A stretch of DNA of 5,486 nucleotides from Gemmatimonadota bacterium (GCA_018673255.1 JABHDC010000196.1:1-5486), one strand, 5' to 3'; counted from the first letter of the stretch, positions 1 through 5,486 are shown. The notes: generated by a model from the letters alone, not told the origin. Numbers and translations are program-made.

Positions 1-514
1 CGGAACTCCCGAATCGCTGTACGAAGGTGACCGACCCGCAGCGACCGCTTTGGTAGCCCTGGGCCCTCGCCCGGCGTCGATACCAACCTTGCGCGACACG
101 CAGGAAGATGGTCAGCACGGTGCTGACCAGGGCGCCATCCCAGGCCAGTCGATAGCGGATCTCGAAGGGAAAGCTGAGCACCCACTGACGCACGGGTACC
201 AGCGGCAGTACCTCTTCCGTCAGGCGCGCCGCCGTGTCGGCCATGCGGCGGCCCATGCAACTTGGACAGAAGCCCCTCTTCTTGCAGGAGAAGGCGACAA
301 CTCGACTCTCACCACAGTCTTCGCAGCGTACCCGCAAGAAGCCATAGGCAAGAATGCCGCACTCCAGGTAGGCGCGCATCTCCTGCTCCACATGCCGGGG
401 GAGCTGACGATCGGTGGCCTGCAACTGTGCCAGGAAAGTCTCCAGGTGACCGGACATGGCGCGGTACAGGGGCTCGGTTTCGGGTGTGCGGCGGCGGTAG
501 GCGACAGAAGGCAT
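1..514 (-). CDS. IS91-family transposase, N-terminal part (cut by window edge)
   Basis: This is the first 171 residues of an IS91-type rolling-circle transposase, which mobilises DNA through single-strand nicking. The frame is open from the ATG at 514 to the left edge, and the gene continues outside the window. A cysteine-rich zinc-binding region is visible: C64-x2-C67, then C77, then C83-x2-C86 followed by MGRRMAD, as in the transposase zinc-binding domain of IS91/IS801-like elements. It is followed by the family signatures VPVRQWVLSFPFEIRY (residues 106-121) and GSVTFVQRFGS (160-170). The HUH motif and catalytic tyrosines would lie beyond the edge, so I cannot say whether the enzyme is intact. 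ATG 514 is the only start in the open frame, because a TGA lies upstream at 553-551. No clear Shine-Dalgarno sequence precedes it. Family assignment is firm; activity is unknown. Confidence 0.9.
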   Translation of the reverse strand, partial: MPSVAYRRRTPETEPLYRAMSGHLETFLAQLQATDRQLPRHVEQEMRAYLECGILAYGFLRVRCEDCGESRVVAFSCKKRGFCPSCMGRRMADTAARLTEEVLPLVPVRQWVLSFPFEIRYRLAWDGALVSTVLTIFLRVAQGWYRRRARAQGYQSGRCGSVTFVQRFGSS

Positions 515-651
515 GCCGCGTCTGGATGCAAGGGCCGGGCCGCGTGCACTTCAGAGTGGGGGACCGGATCGCCGGGGTTGGATGGGTGGATGGCGATACA
601 GCAGCGTGTGGAGATTAACGCGTGAGACTCACAGCGAAACAGAGGTGGCCA
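515..651. other. Gap between nuclease gene and IS91 transposase; probable element end
   Basis: This 137-nt stretch separates the stop of the nuclease gene from the transposase start. In IS91-like elements the terminus upstream of the transposase (terIS) should lie in this position, so the element boundary is probably here. I cannot fix the exact base without other copies. The only clear structure is the small palindrome at 622-632. I see no convincing sigma70 promoter and no T-tract terminator. Confidence 0.35.
622..632. repeat. Small inverted repeat GTGAG-A-CTCAC
   Basis: A perfect 5-bp inverted repeat around one central base sits about 110 bases upstream of the transposase start and 20 bases past the nuclease stop. 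It could be part of the IS91 terminal structure or a small operator. It is short enough to be chance. Confidence 0.3.
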
Positions 652-1734
652 TCAGCTGGTGTAGGGTGCAGCCAATCCCTCATCCAGTAGTTGCCGGTTC
701 AGGAAGGTGCCCTTCGCCATCACCTGTTCCGGGCCGCGGGCCCCGGCCAGGTATTTCACGTCGGCCAGGTACCGTCCGTAGTTGTCGGTGCGTTTCGTAG
801 TGATGACGATGAAGTCGACGCGCTCGAGGGCTGCCTCGACGAAGGCCTTGGCCCTGCGCCCCGCCTCGGTGTAGAGCTCGGGGGTGTCGATGCCACGCAG
901 GCGCAGGCGGGTGCTGGTGAAATGACCCAACCCGAGATTGACGACGATGTCGAGGGTGTCGCCGTCGATGATGCGCCGCACCTGGGCTACATAGGTCCAC
1001 AGGCGGGGTTTGTCGGTGCGTATCGTGGCCGTGGCGTGTACGGGATCGATGGTGACGGAATGGCCCGGTCTCGCCGCCTCAAAGCCAGGTAGGCCCCGAC
1101 CCGGATTCCAGGCGCAGTGAAAGCCGAGGTCGATGGCCGGCGGCCCGTCGGGGTCGAGGGCATCTTCGATGACGCGATAGGTGAAGGGCTCGCCGAAGTA
1201 AGCTCGAAGGGGATGTGACGCGGGTTGTTCGGGCATGATGGCCCCGGAGCCTTCGCCGGCTTCGATGGCCTGTTTGAGTTGGCGCGTGGTCCAGCCCTGC
1301 GAATCGGCGAGTTCCTCGTATTCGCGGGCCTTGTCTTCGGGCAGGGCCAACAGAGCCCGATAGTGGGACCACCCCAAATTTATGCGCGCCCGCAGTATTG
1401 AGAATCGCCGGCGGAAGCGCAGGATCTCGTACAGGGTTGGTTCGCTTAAGTGTAAGTCTTTACTTAGGTTAGAGACGGTATTCTTGCCGTAGGTTGAGCC
1501 TCCCTGGGTGTCGAGAAAGCCCAACAATTCGTCCCCGAGGTGCCAGTAGGTCTCCACTTTCTCCCATTCGGCGGCGCGGCGACCGAACTGCTGACCCTCG
1601 GTGAGCAGGGCCTCGAGCTTTTCTCTCAGGATCAGGTAATGTCGGTCGCTCAAGTGGGTACCCTGTGGTAGAAGGGCGCGGAACCACGCCTTATCCGACT
1701 GTTGAGTCCGGAGCAGATCAAACGACCCACACAC
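652..1734 (-). CDS. DUF1016/YhcG-N-like domain fused to staphylococcal-nuclease (SNase) domain
   Basis: This 360-residue protein has two recognisable parts. Residues about 30-160 resemble the N-terminal domain of DUF1016/YhcG proteins: YWHLGDELLGF (63-73), TYGKNTVSNLSKDL (81-94), LYEILRFRRRFSIL (101-114), LGWSHYRALLALP (120-132) and GWTTRQLKQAI (147-157). Residues about 245-360 form an SNase (thermonuclease, PF00565) domain. By alignment with staphylococcal nuclease, D259 in DGDT matches Asp21, R278 matches Arg35, D283 and E286 in GIDTPE match Asp40 and Glu43, and R321 in TDNYGR matches Arg87, so the Ca-dependent phosphodiesterase site looks complete. The usual DUF1016 C-terminal PDDEXK nuclease is absent; SNase sits in its place after a linker (160-245) I do not recognise. 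No signal peptide is visible, so it is probably cytoplasmic. The start is uncertain: GTG 1734 follows an in-frame TGA and has no clear ribosome site, and TTG 1653 would still keep both domains. Target and biological role are unknown. Confidence 0.85.
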   Translation of the reverse strand: MCGSFDLLRTQQSDKAWFRALLPQGTHLSDRHYLILREKLEALLTEGQQFGRRAAEWEKVETYWHLGDELLGFLDTQGGSTYGKNTVSNLSKDLHLSEPTLYEILRFRRRFSILRARINLGWSHYRALLALPEDKAREYEELADSQGWTTRQLKQAIEAGEGSGAIMPEQPASHPLRAYFGEPFTYRVIEDALDPDGPPAIDLGFHCAWNPGRGLPGFEAARPGHSVTIDPVHATATIRTDKPRLWTYVAQVRRIIDGDTLDIVVNLGLGHFTSTRLRLRGIDTPELYTEAGRRAKAFVEAALERVDFIVITTKRTDNYGRYLADVKYLAGARGPEQVMAKGTFLNRQLLDEGLAAPYTS

Positions 1735-1762
1735 ACAAGGTCACTGGATGGCGACGGTCAAC

Positions 1763-1801
1763 GGGTCACGGGGAACGCCCCTGAGTGCGTGTCACTGACC
1801 C
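1763..1801 (-). terminator. Hairpin(s) at the 3' end of the DUF3179 gene, possible weak terminator
   Basis: The GGGG (1770-1773) and CCCC (1778-1781) arms enclose a 4-base loop, extended by TCA/TGA with one bulged base. An alternative outer pairing joins GGGTCA (1763-1768) to TGACCC (1796-1801), which overlaps the DUF3179 stop codon. There is no T tract after the stem on the minus strand, so intrinsic termination is doubtful. It could instead be a 3'-end-stabilising hairpin. Confidence 0.25.
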
Positions 1802-2820
1802 ACGTCGGCGATCTGCGTCGCCGGATTCGTCAGACTCCAGATATACCAGTACGTGTCGAAACCTGTCGCTGCCTCCAGGTCGAGGGAGGTCGGGAAGGAA
1901 CGGGTCGAAGGATCGAAGGGGTGTGCATCTCCGCCGCGCTCCAGGGCCCAACCGCCATCCTCTCCCTTGAGGATCTGATCCCCCTCGGCCAGCCACAGGG
2001 CAGCGGTGCCCTGGAAGGGTGAATCCTCGTCCAGTCGATACAGAAACAGCTGCCGACCACCAACGGTGGCGACGGCACCACTATCGAAGTTGGCGTGAGC
2101 AATCACCCACGGTGTGTCATCTACATGCAGCCCATACAGCAGAGCCTTGTCCGGCAACCGTCGATCACTGGCGGTGAGGCCGCGGAAACCACCGGGCGAC
2201 GAGAAATACCGGTCGTAGGGATTCACCTCTGCGTGTTCGGTACCACCCGCTGACAGCACCTGCGTTTCCGGGTGCAGATCTCGCCATTGGCCGAAGGTTA
2301 TCTTCTGTGAGCCCGGCAGAACCTGCAGTCGCTGGCCCTTGTGCTTCCCCCAGATGGCATCCTCGGTCATGATCGACCAGTACGACTTCGTTTCCTGATC
2401 CAGCATGACCAGACCGGCATTCAGCAGACCCCCGCTGGCCTCAAATGTGACAACTTCCTCTTCAATCACTCGGCTGTACACGACAGCCGTATTAGCCAGG
2501 GGTCACCAGACCGCTGCGACAGGCAGCTCTCCAGCCGTGTGATTGGCGATCTCGTGGTTGTTGAGCAGGTTCAGATCGTAAGCGAAAGCATGGTCGCCGA
2601 CAGCAAAACCCAGGACCCAGGCTGTATCGGGAATCTTCGCCTTGTCAGCGCTGACAAAAACTGGATCCACCAGGGCAGGGATACCCCCGTGTGGCAACAG
2701 TTGCTGGAAGCCATCGACGGGAATGGGATCGGGCAGTTCTGGACGATACTGGGCCGCGAGGGGGGCAACCGAGAAGGTGCTGACGGACAGAACAGCCACG
2801 GTTGCCAGAAGGATCTTCAT
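1792..2820 (-). CDS. Exported DUF3179-family protein, predicted selenoprotein (Sec106 at in-frame TGA)
   Basis: This is read as one 342-residue protein through the TGA at 2505-2503. ATG 2820 was chosen because GGAGA lies 8 nt upstream (2833-2829) and because it opens a classical Sec signal peptide (residues 1 to about 23, cleavage near PLAAQ), so the protein should be exported. DUF3179 hallmarks follow in order: GGIPALVDPVFVSADKA (46-62), LNNHEIANHTAGELPVAAVW (86-105), then Sec106-PLANTAVVYSR, ASGGLLNAGLVML (128-140), QWRDLHPETQVLS (178-190), NPYDRYF (200-206), LPDKALLYGL (222-231) and a C-terminal FDTYWYIWSLTNPAT (321-335). Relatives usually read roughly YCPLCNTAVVFDR at this motif, so TGA replaces the first Cys and Ala109 replaces the second. 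Both halves are in the same frame, need each other to make one domain, and show no other lesion. A SECIS-like hairpin follows the TGA. The biochemical function of DUF3179 is unknown to me; a redox or metal role is inference. The alternative is a pseudogene with a Cys-to-stop mutation or a sequencing error. The family call is firm (0.9); the Sec reading is likely. Confidence 0.82.
2471..2489 (-). promoter_or_regulatory. Bacterial SECIS-like stem-loop downstream of the UGA
   Basis: In the mRNA, CGGCUGU pairs perfectly with ACAGCCG (7 bp, no mismatch) around the 5-nt loop CGUGU. The stem starts 13 nt after the UGA, so the apical loop begins 20 nt after it. Bacterial SECIS elements, which SelB binds to deliver Sec-tRNA, are described as lying within the coding region just 3' of the UGA, with the loop about 16-37 nt away, a small loop, and a G among its first two bases. 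All of these hold here, with G as the second loop base. The element encodes part of TAVVYSR, so it is coding and structural at once. Weaker pairing of UAAU with AUUG may extend it below an internal loop. Confidence 0.75.
2503..2505 (-). other. In-frame TGA, predicted selenocysteine codon (residue 106)
   Basis: The codon reads TGA on the minus strand, between the codons for Trp105 and Pro107. It occupies the position of the conserved first cysteine of the DUF3179 CPLC-type motif. All five complete genes in the window end in TGA, so general reassignment of UGA is excluded and local recoding is required. Confidence 0.75.
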
Positions 2821-2936
2821 CCGTCGAATCTCCAGATGGCGGGCAGGGTCACGGTTGGCATGCAGGGCCACGGGTTGATGACAGTTCCGCCGCGACCCAG
2901 GTGTGTCATCTGTTCATTCTCTTGGATGCCGGTCGC
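2821..2936 (-). other. 116-nt leader between editing gene and DUF3179 gene
   Basis: This gap holds the DUF3179 ribosome site and a possible 30-codon upstream reading frame from ATG 2909 to the TGA at 2819-2817. That TGA overlaps the DUF3179 start as ATGA. I see no strong promoter and no T-tract terminator, so read-through from the upstream gene is plausible. Confidence 0.4.
2829..2833 (-). promoter_or_regulatory. Ribosome binding site GGAGA for the DUF3179 gene
   Basis: GGAGA lies 8 nt before ATG 2820. It favours this start over the in-frame GTG at 2871, which would put 17 extra hydrophilic residues ahead of the signal peptide. Confidence 0.7.
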
Positions 2937-3458
2937 TCACGATTGGGTGCAGATGACGTCGGCCCGGCCCGGCACGTCCAGTGTCGTGAAGGCCTGGCCG
3001 ATCTTGTCGAAGAGCCTCTGCAGGCCCTCCCACGGAATCGCGAGGGTGGACGTGTTCACCAATGGATGGCAGTGCAGCGGCTGGCCGGCAGCCAGTACGC
3101 CCTTGTCGATGACGACCTCAACCGCACCGGCCGCTGCATTGACGACGCCAAGCAGGGTGACGGCACCGGGTGTCACACCCAGATGTTTGAGCAGACGGGC
3201 CTCGGAGGCCATGCCGAGTTTGCGCACGTCGAGGGCGGCGGCCAGGGCCTGCAGATCGACCCGCGCGTCAGAAGAGACGACGACGAGGAAATGCCGACGG
3301 CCTTTGCCGTCGCGAAGGAAGAGGTTCTTGGTGTGAACACCCTCCAGGCGAGGGACGTGTTCTTCAGCCTCTTCAAAGGTGAAAACGGCTCGATGTTCGA
3401 CGCGCTGGTAGTCGACGCCGAGATCATCCAGCAGAGCCAGGACCTCGGTTTCACCCAT
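2937..3458 (-). CDS. prdX: Prolyl-tRNA editing protein, PrdX/ProXp-ala type (YbaK fold)
   Basis: This 173-residue protein matches the stand-alone editing-domain family that removes alanine mischarged onto tRNA-Pro in trans, in the cytoplasm. Visible signatures are YQRVEHRAVFTFEEAEEH (17-34), GVHTKNLFLRD (40-50) with the conserved lysine K44 of the substrate pocket, KGRRHFLVVV (52-61), LGMASEARLLKHLGVTPGAV (81-100) and the C-terminal HPLVNTSTLAI (131-141). The length is normal for the family and I see no missing key residue. ATG 3458 is the only start after an in-frame TGA at 3473-3471. The purine-rich stretch upstream (GAAGG about 9 nt before, and GAGGAG abutting the ATG) serves as ribosome site. 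It lies 72 nt after the permease gene, so co-transcription is possible, though a functional link to sugar uptake is not expected. YbaK-type Cys-tRNA-Pro deacylase is a less likely alternative. Confidence 0.88.
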   Translation of the reverse strand: MGETEVLALLDDLGVDYQRVEHRAVFTFEEAEEHVPRLEGVHTKNLFLRDGKGRRHFLVVVSSDARVDLQALAAALDVRKLGMASEARLLKHLGVTPGAVTLLGVVNAAAGAVEVVIDKGVLAAGQPLHCHPLVNTSTLAIPWEGLQRLFDKIGQAFTTLDVPGRADVICTQS

Positions 3459-3530
3459 CTCCTCAGCCCTTCACCGACGATCCGACCCCCACTACACCCC
3501 GCCGCGCCGCGATCGCTACCCCGCCACCCA
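3459..3530 (-). other. 72-nt gap between permease and editing gene
   Basis: The stretch is C-rich on the plus strand and G-rich in the transcript. It contains one GCGATCGC palindrome (3509-3516) and the ribosome-site region of the editing gene. No terminator hairpin with a T tract is present. Confidence 0.4.
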
Positions 3531-4394
3531 TCATCCCTTCACCGCGCCGACGGTCATGCCTTTGGTGATCTGCTCCTGCAGGATGATGTAGCACAGCAGG
3601 GTCGGCAACATGACGATGACGAGGCCGGCGAAGAGGGCGCCGAAGTCGACCTCGTAGAATTGCACCAGCTGCAGCACGGCAATGCCGAGAGGCATCGTGC
3701 GCAGGTGGGAGGAGGAGAGCAGCACGAGGGCGAGGATGTATTCGTTCCAGATGGAGATGAAGGTGAAGATGCCGACCGTCGTCAGGCCGGGTTTGGCCAG
3801 GGGCAGCATGATGCGCCAGTACAGGGCGAAGTGGCCGCAGCCGTCCATCACACCCGCTTCCATGATCTCCGTCGGAATCGTCCGGAAGAACGCGGTGAGG
3901 ACGAAGATGGTGAAGGGGATGCCGAAGGCGGCATACACGACGATGAGCCCCAGATGGCTGTCGAGGAGTCCGAGGCTCTTCACCAGGAAGAACAGGGGCA
4001 CGATGCCGAGGAAGATGGGGAACATCATCCCTGCCAGGAAGCCGTAGTAGAGCAGGCCCTGACCTCGGAACTTGTACTTTGCCAGGGAGTAGCTGGCCAT
4101 GGAGCCGAGGAACAACTGCAGCAGCAAGGTGGAAATGGTGACGAAGAGAGAATTCCAGAAGAAGTCGCCGATGCGCGCTTCGGTCCAGGCTTCAACGAAG
4201 TTGTCGAACTTCCATACCACCGGTAAGGACCAGGCGCTGGCGAACAACTCACTGGTTGGCTTGAAGGCTGTATACAGCAGCCAGACCATGGGGAACACGA
4301 CGATGACGCCGTAGACGAGGAAGATGACCTGCGTCACGATCTTGCGCCCGTTCTGACCCAGCCGTGAGAGGATGTGGCTGACGAGATTGCCCAT
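3531..4394 (-). CDS. Carbohydrate ABC transporter permease, MalG/UgpE type
   Basis: This 287-residue inner-membrane protein is the second permease of a binding-protein-dependent sugar importer (CUT1 type). Hydrophobic segments at about 22-42, 79-104, 112-138, 146-170, 203-226 and 252-272 give the usual six transmembrane helices. The cytoplasmic EAA loop that docks on the ATPase is clear at about 175-204 (EIMEAGVMDGCG, then RIMLPLAKPGL). FKPTSELF (44-51) and WNEYILALVL (216-225) are typical of the MalG side. ATG 4394 was chosen over ATG 4412 because GGAG lies 7 nt upstream (4405-4402) and the start follows the upstream stop after a single base (TGA-G-ATG), which implies translational coupling. 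Length is normal. The substrate cannot be told from sequence; a sugar, oligosaccharide or glycerol phosphate are all possible. No ATPase or binding protein is in the window. Confidence 0.93.
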   Translation of the reverse strand: MGNLVSHILSRLGQNGRKIVTQVIFLVYGVIVVFPMVWLLYTAFKPTSELFASAWSLPVVWKFDNFVEAWTEARIGDFFWNSLFVTISTLLLQLFLGSMASYSLAKYKFRGQGLLYYGFLAGMMFPIFLGIVPLFFLVKSLGLLDSHLGLIVVYAAFGIPFTIFVLTAFFRTIPTEIMEAGVMDGCGHFALYWRIMLPLAKPGLTTVGIFTFISIWNEYILALVLLSSSHLRTMPLGIAVLQLVQFYEVDFGALFAGLVIVMLPTLLCYIILQEQITKGMTVGAVKG

Positions 4395-4395
4395 C

Positions 4396-5277
4396 TCAGT
4401 ACTCCACCGCATCGCGACGCTGCAGCCAGAGAGACAGCAGGGCGAGGCTGAAGGTGATGAAGAAGAGACTCATGGCAATCGTCGTGGCATAACCGTATTT
4501 CCCCAGCTCAAAGGCGGTCTCATAGATGTAGGTCGCCAGGGTCTCCGTGGCGCGATCCGGCCCACCGTCCGTCATGATGCGCACCAGATCGAAGGTGCCG
4601 AAACCGTTGAGCAGGAGGAAGACACCCGTCACCTTCATCATCTCCGACAGCAGGGGAAAGGTCACGTGGCGGAAGCACTGCCATTCGCCGGCGCCATCCA
4701 TCTTCGCCGCGTGGTAGTAATCGTCGGGTATGCCTTCGATGGCGGAGATATACAGGACCATGTAGAAGCCGACGGCGGCCCACACCTTTACGGCGACGAC
4801 ACAGTAGCGGGCCCAGTGAGGATCGCCCAACCAGGAGGGCAGATCGCTCAGGCCGAAGAGACGCAGGAAGTTGGAGAGGATGCCGAATTCAGGATTCAGG
4901 GCAAACCACCACAAGACGGCGATGGCGACCTGGGAGATCAGGTTCGGAAAGAAAAAGGTGATGCGGAAGACACGGGCACCGGCGACAAGTTTTCGTGTCA
5001 CGGCGACGGCGAAATACAGCGCCATGACAGGCACAATGAGGCCGGTCAAGGCCGTGAAGAAGGCCGTGTTGTAGAGAGACTTCCAGAAGAAGGGGTCGGC
5101 GAACATGCGCTGGAAGTTGCCCAGCCCGACCCATTCAAGGTGCATGGAGACGCCCCGCCACTTGGTGAAACTCACACCGAAGGCCAGCGCGTAGGGCACG
5201 ATCAGAAAGGTCAGGTAGAACAGGAGCGCGGGCAGCACGAAGAGCCAGCCGGCCCGGGCACTCGTCTGCAGTTTCAT
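4396..5277 (-). CDS. Carbohydrate ABC transporter permease, MalF/UgpA type
   Basis: This 293-residue inner-membrane protein is the first permease of the pair and should form the translocation channel with the gene that follows. Transmembrane segments lie at about 12-34, 72-94, 106-127, 158-180, 212-232 and 264-284. The EAA loop is at about 183-210 (IPDDYYHAAKMDGAGE, then FRHVTFPLL). The signatures FTKWRG (37-42), FFFPNLISQVAIAVLWW (108-124) and MTDGGPDRATETLATYIY (235-252) are characteristic of MalF/UgpA/LacF-like CUT1 permeases. ATG 5277 was chosen because the hydrophobic N-terminus begins just after it and AGG lies 7 nt upstream. The open frame continues to the right edge, but that extension is His- and Pro-rich with no family resemblance. 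The substrate is unknown. Confidence 0.92.
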   Translation of the reverse strand: MKLQTSARAGWLFVLPALLFYLTFLIVPYALAFGVSFTKWRGVSMHLEWVGLGNFQRMFADPFFWKSLYNTAFFTALTGLIVPVMALYFAVAVTRKLVAGARVFRITFFFPNLISQVAIAVLWWFALNPEFGILSNFLRLFGLSDLPSWLGDPHWARYCVVAVKVWAAVGFYMVLYISAIEGIPDDYYHAAKMDGAGEWQCFRHVTFPLLSEMMKVTGVFLLLNGFGTFDLVRIMTDGGPDRATETLATYIYETAFELGKYGYATTIAMSLFFITFSLALLSLWLQRRDAVEY

Positions 5278-5486
5278 GGGGAGACCTGCGCCGCCACCGC
5301 CGGTTTCGGTGTCCGGCTGAATCTCAGCGTGTCCGGATCCTGCCGGCGGATAGTAAAGACAAGCGGCATGATCGTGAGTCTGGTGTGTGTCTGGCAAGCA
5401 GCATGTGATGTATTTCGCCTGCCGGTGGCCGGCGTGCTGGGACGGATCGTCTTCGATCATGGGCTGATGCGGGCTGGCCACGGCGA
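5278..5486 (-). other. Leader upstream of the permease operon; no convincing gene
   Basis: One frame stays open through these 209 bases into the permease, but its composition looks non-coding and no domain is visible. Another frame entering from the right edge stops at TGA 5459-5457 and could be the last ten codons of an upstream gene, for instance a sugar-binding protein by analogy with similar operons; that is a guess. A 5-bp hairpin GATCG-TCTT-CGATC (5445-5458) overlaps that stop. I found no clear -35/-10 pair. Confidence 0.35.

Noticed and set aside
50..625. Plus-strand open frame of 191 codons at the left end
   Set aside because: It lies opposite the IS91 transposase, which has clear family motifs, and its own translation shows none.
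1728..1738. CA dinucleotide run at the nuclease start as a phase-variation tract
   Set aside because: It is only about five units long, too short to argue for slippage.
2481..2505. Reading the DUF3179 gene as a pseudogene or as two separate genes split at the TGA
   Set aside because: The two parts are in the same frame, each lacks half of one domain, the downstream GTG start has no good ribosome site, no other lesion is present, and a SECIS-like hairpin follows the TGA. It remains the main alternative.
3509..3516. GCGATCGC palindrome resembling the cyanobacterial HIP1 repeat
   Set aside because: It is a single copy in a GC-rich gap, with no enrichment elsewhere in the window.
2802..4226. 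Long open frame of 474 codons on the plus strand
   Set aside because: It is the antisense shadow of the editing protein and the MalG-type permease, with low-complexity Glu/Gly/Asp-rich composition caused by GC-rich codon bias.
1792..5277. Genome-wide reassignment of UGA to an amino acid (for example Gly or Trp)
   Set aside because: All five complete genes end at TGA at the family-typical length, so UGA works as a stop in this genome.
5340..5365. Possible -10-like TACTAT on the minus strand upstream of the permeases
   Set aside because: No acceptable -35 hexamer lies at the right spacing, so I do not call a promoter.
5278..5481. N-terminal extension of the MalF-type permease by 68 residues
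   Set aside because: The extension is His/Pro/Gly-rich with no similarity to permease N-termini, whereas ATG 5277 gives a normal family length and has an AGG ribosome site.

Overview
This is a high-GC bacterial window in which every gene I can support lies on the minus strand, so transcription runs from right to left. A classical Sec signal peptide, MalF/MalG-type sugar permeases, an IS91-family transposase and GC-rich codon use suggest a Gram-negative-type environmental bacterium. I cannot name the phylum from sequence alone. All five complete genes end in TGA, so UGA is a normal stop codon in this genome.

Layout in order of transcription: (1) 5486-5278 is a leader with no convincing gene. 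(2) 5277-4396 and 4394-3531 encode two carbohydrate ABC-transporter permeases of the MalF/UgpA and MalG/UgpE types, one nucleotide apart. (3) 3458-2937 encodes a stand-alone prolyl-tRNA editing protein (PrdX/ProXp-ala type, YbaK fold). (4) 2820-1792 encodes an exported DUF3179-family protein whose frame holds a single in-frame TGA. (5) 1734-652 encodes a DUF1016/YhcG-N-like domain fused to an intact staphylococcal-nuclease domain. (6) 514 to beyond the left edge is the start of an IS91-family transposase.

The most notable finding is in the DUF3179 gene. The TGA at 2505-2503 falls where relatives carry the first cysteine of a CPLC-type motif, and homology continues in the same frame on both sides. 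A perfect 7-bp stem with a 5-nt loop (2489-2471) begins 13 nt after the TGA, and its loop has a G at the second position. That geometry matches a bacterial SECIS element. I therefore annotate one 342-residue selenoprotein (Sec106) with a signal peptide, not two broken ORFs. The second cysteine of the motif is alanine here, which leaves Sec as the only chalcogen residue of the motif. I do not recall DUF3179 among the commonly listed bacterial selenoprotein families, but I could not check this.

The permeases are probably translated together and need a binding protein and an ATPase that are not in the window. The editing protein, the DUF3179 protein and the nuclease are separated by 57-116 nt and could be read together with the permeases, but nothing shows a shared function. 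The IS91 element marks the left side as a site of gene mobility and may be the boundary of a recent insertion.
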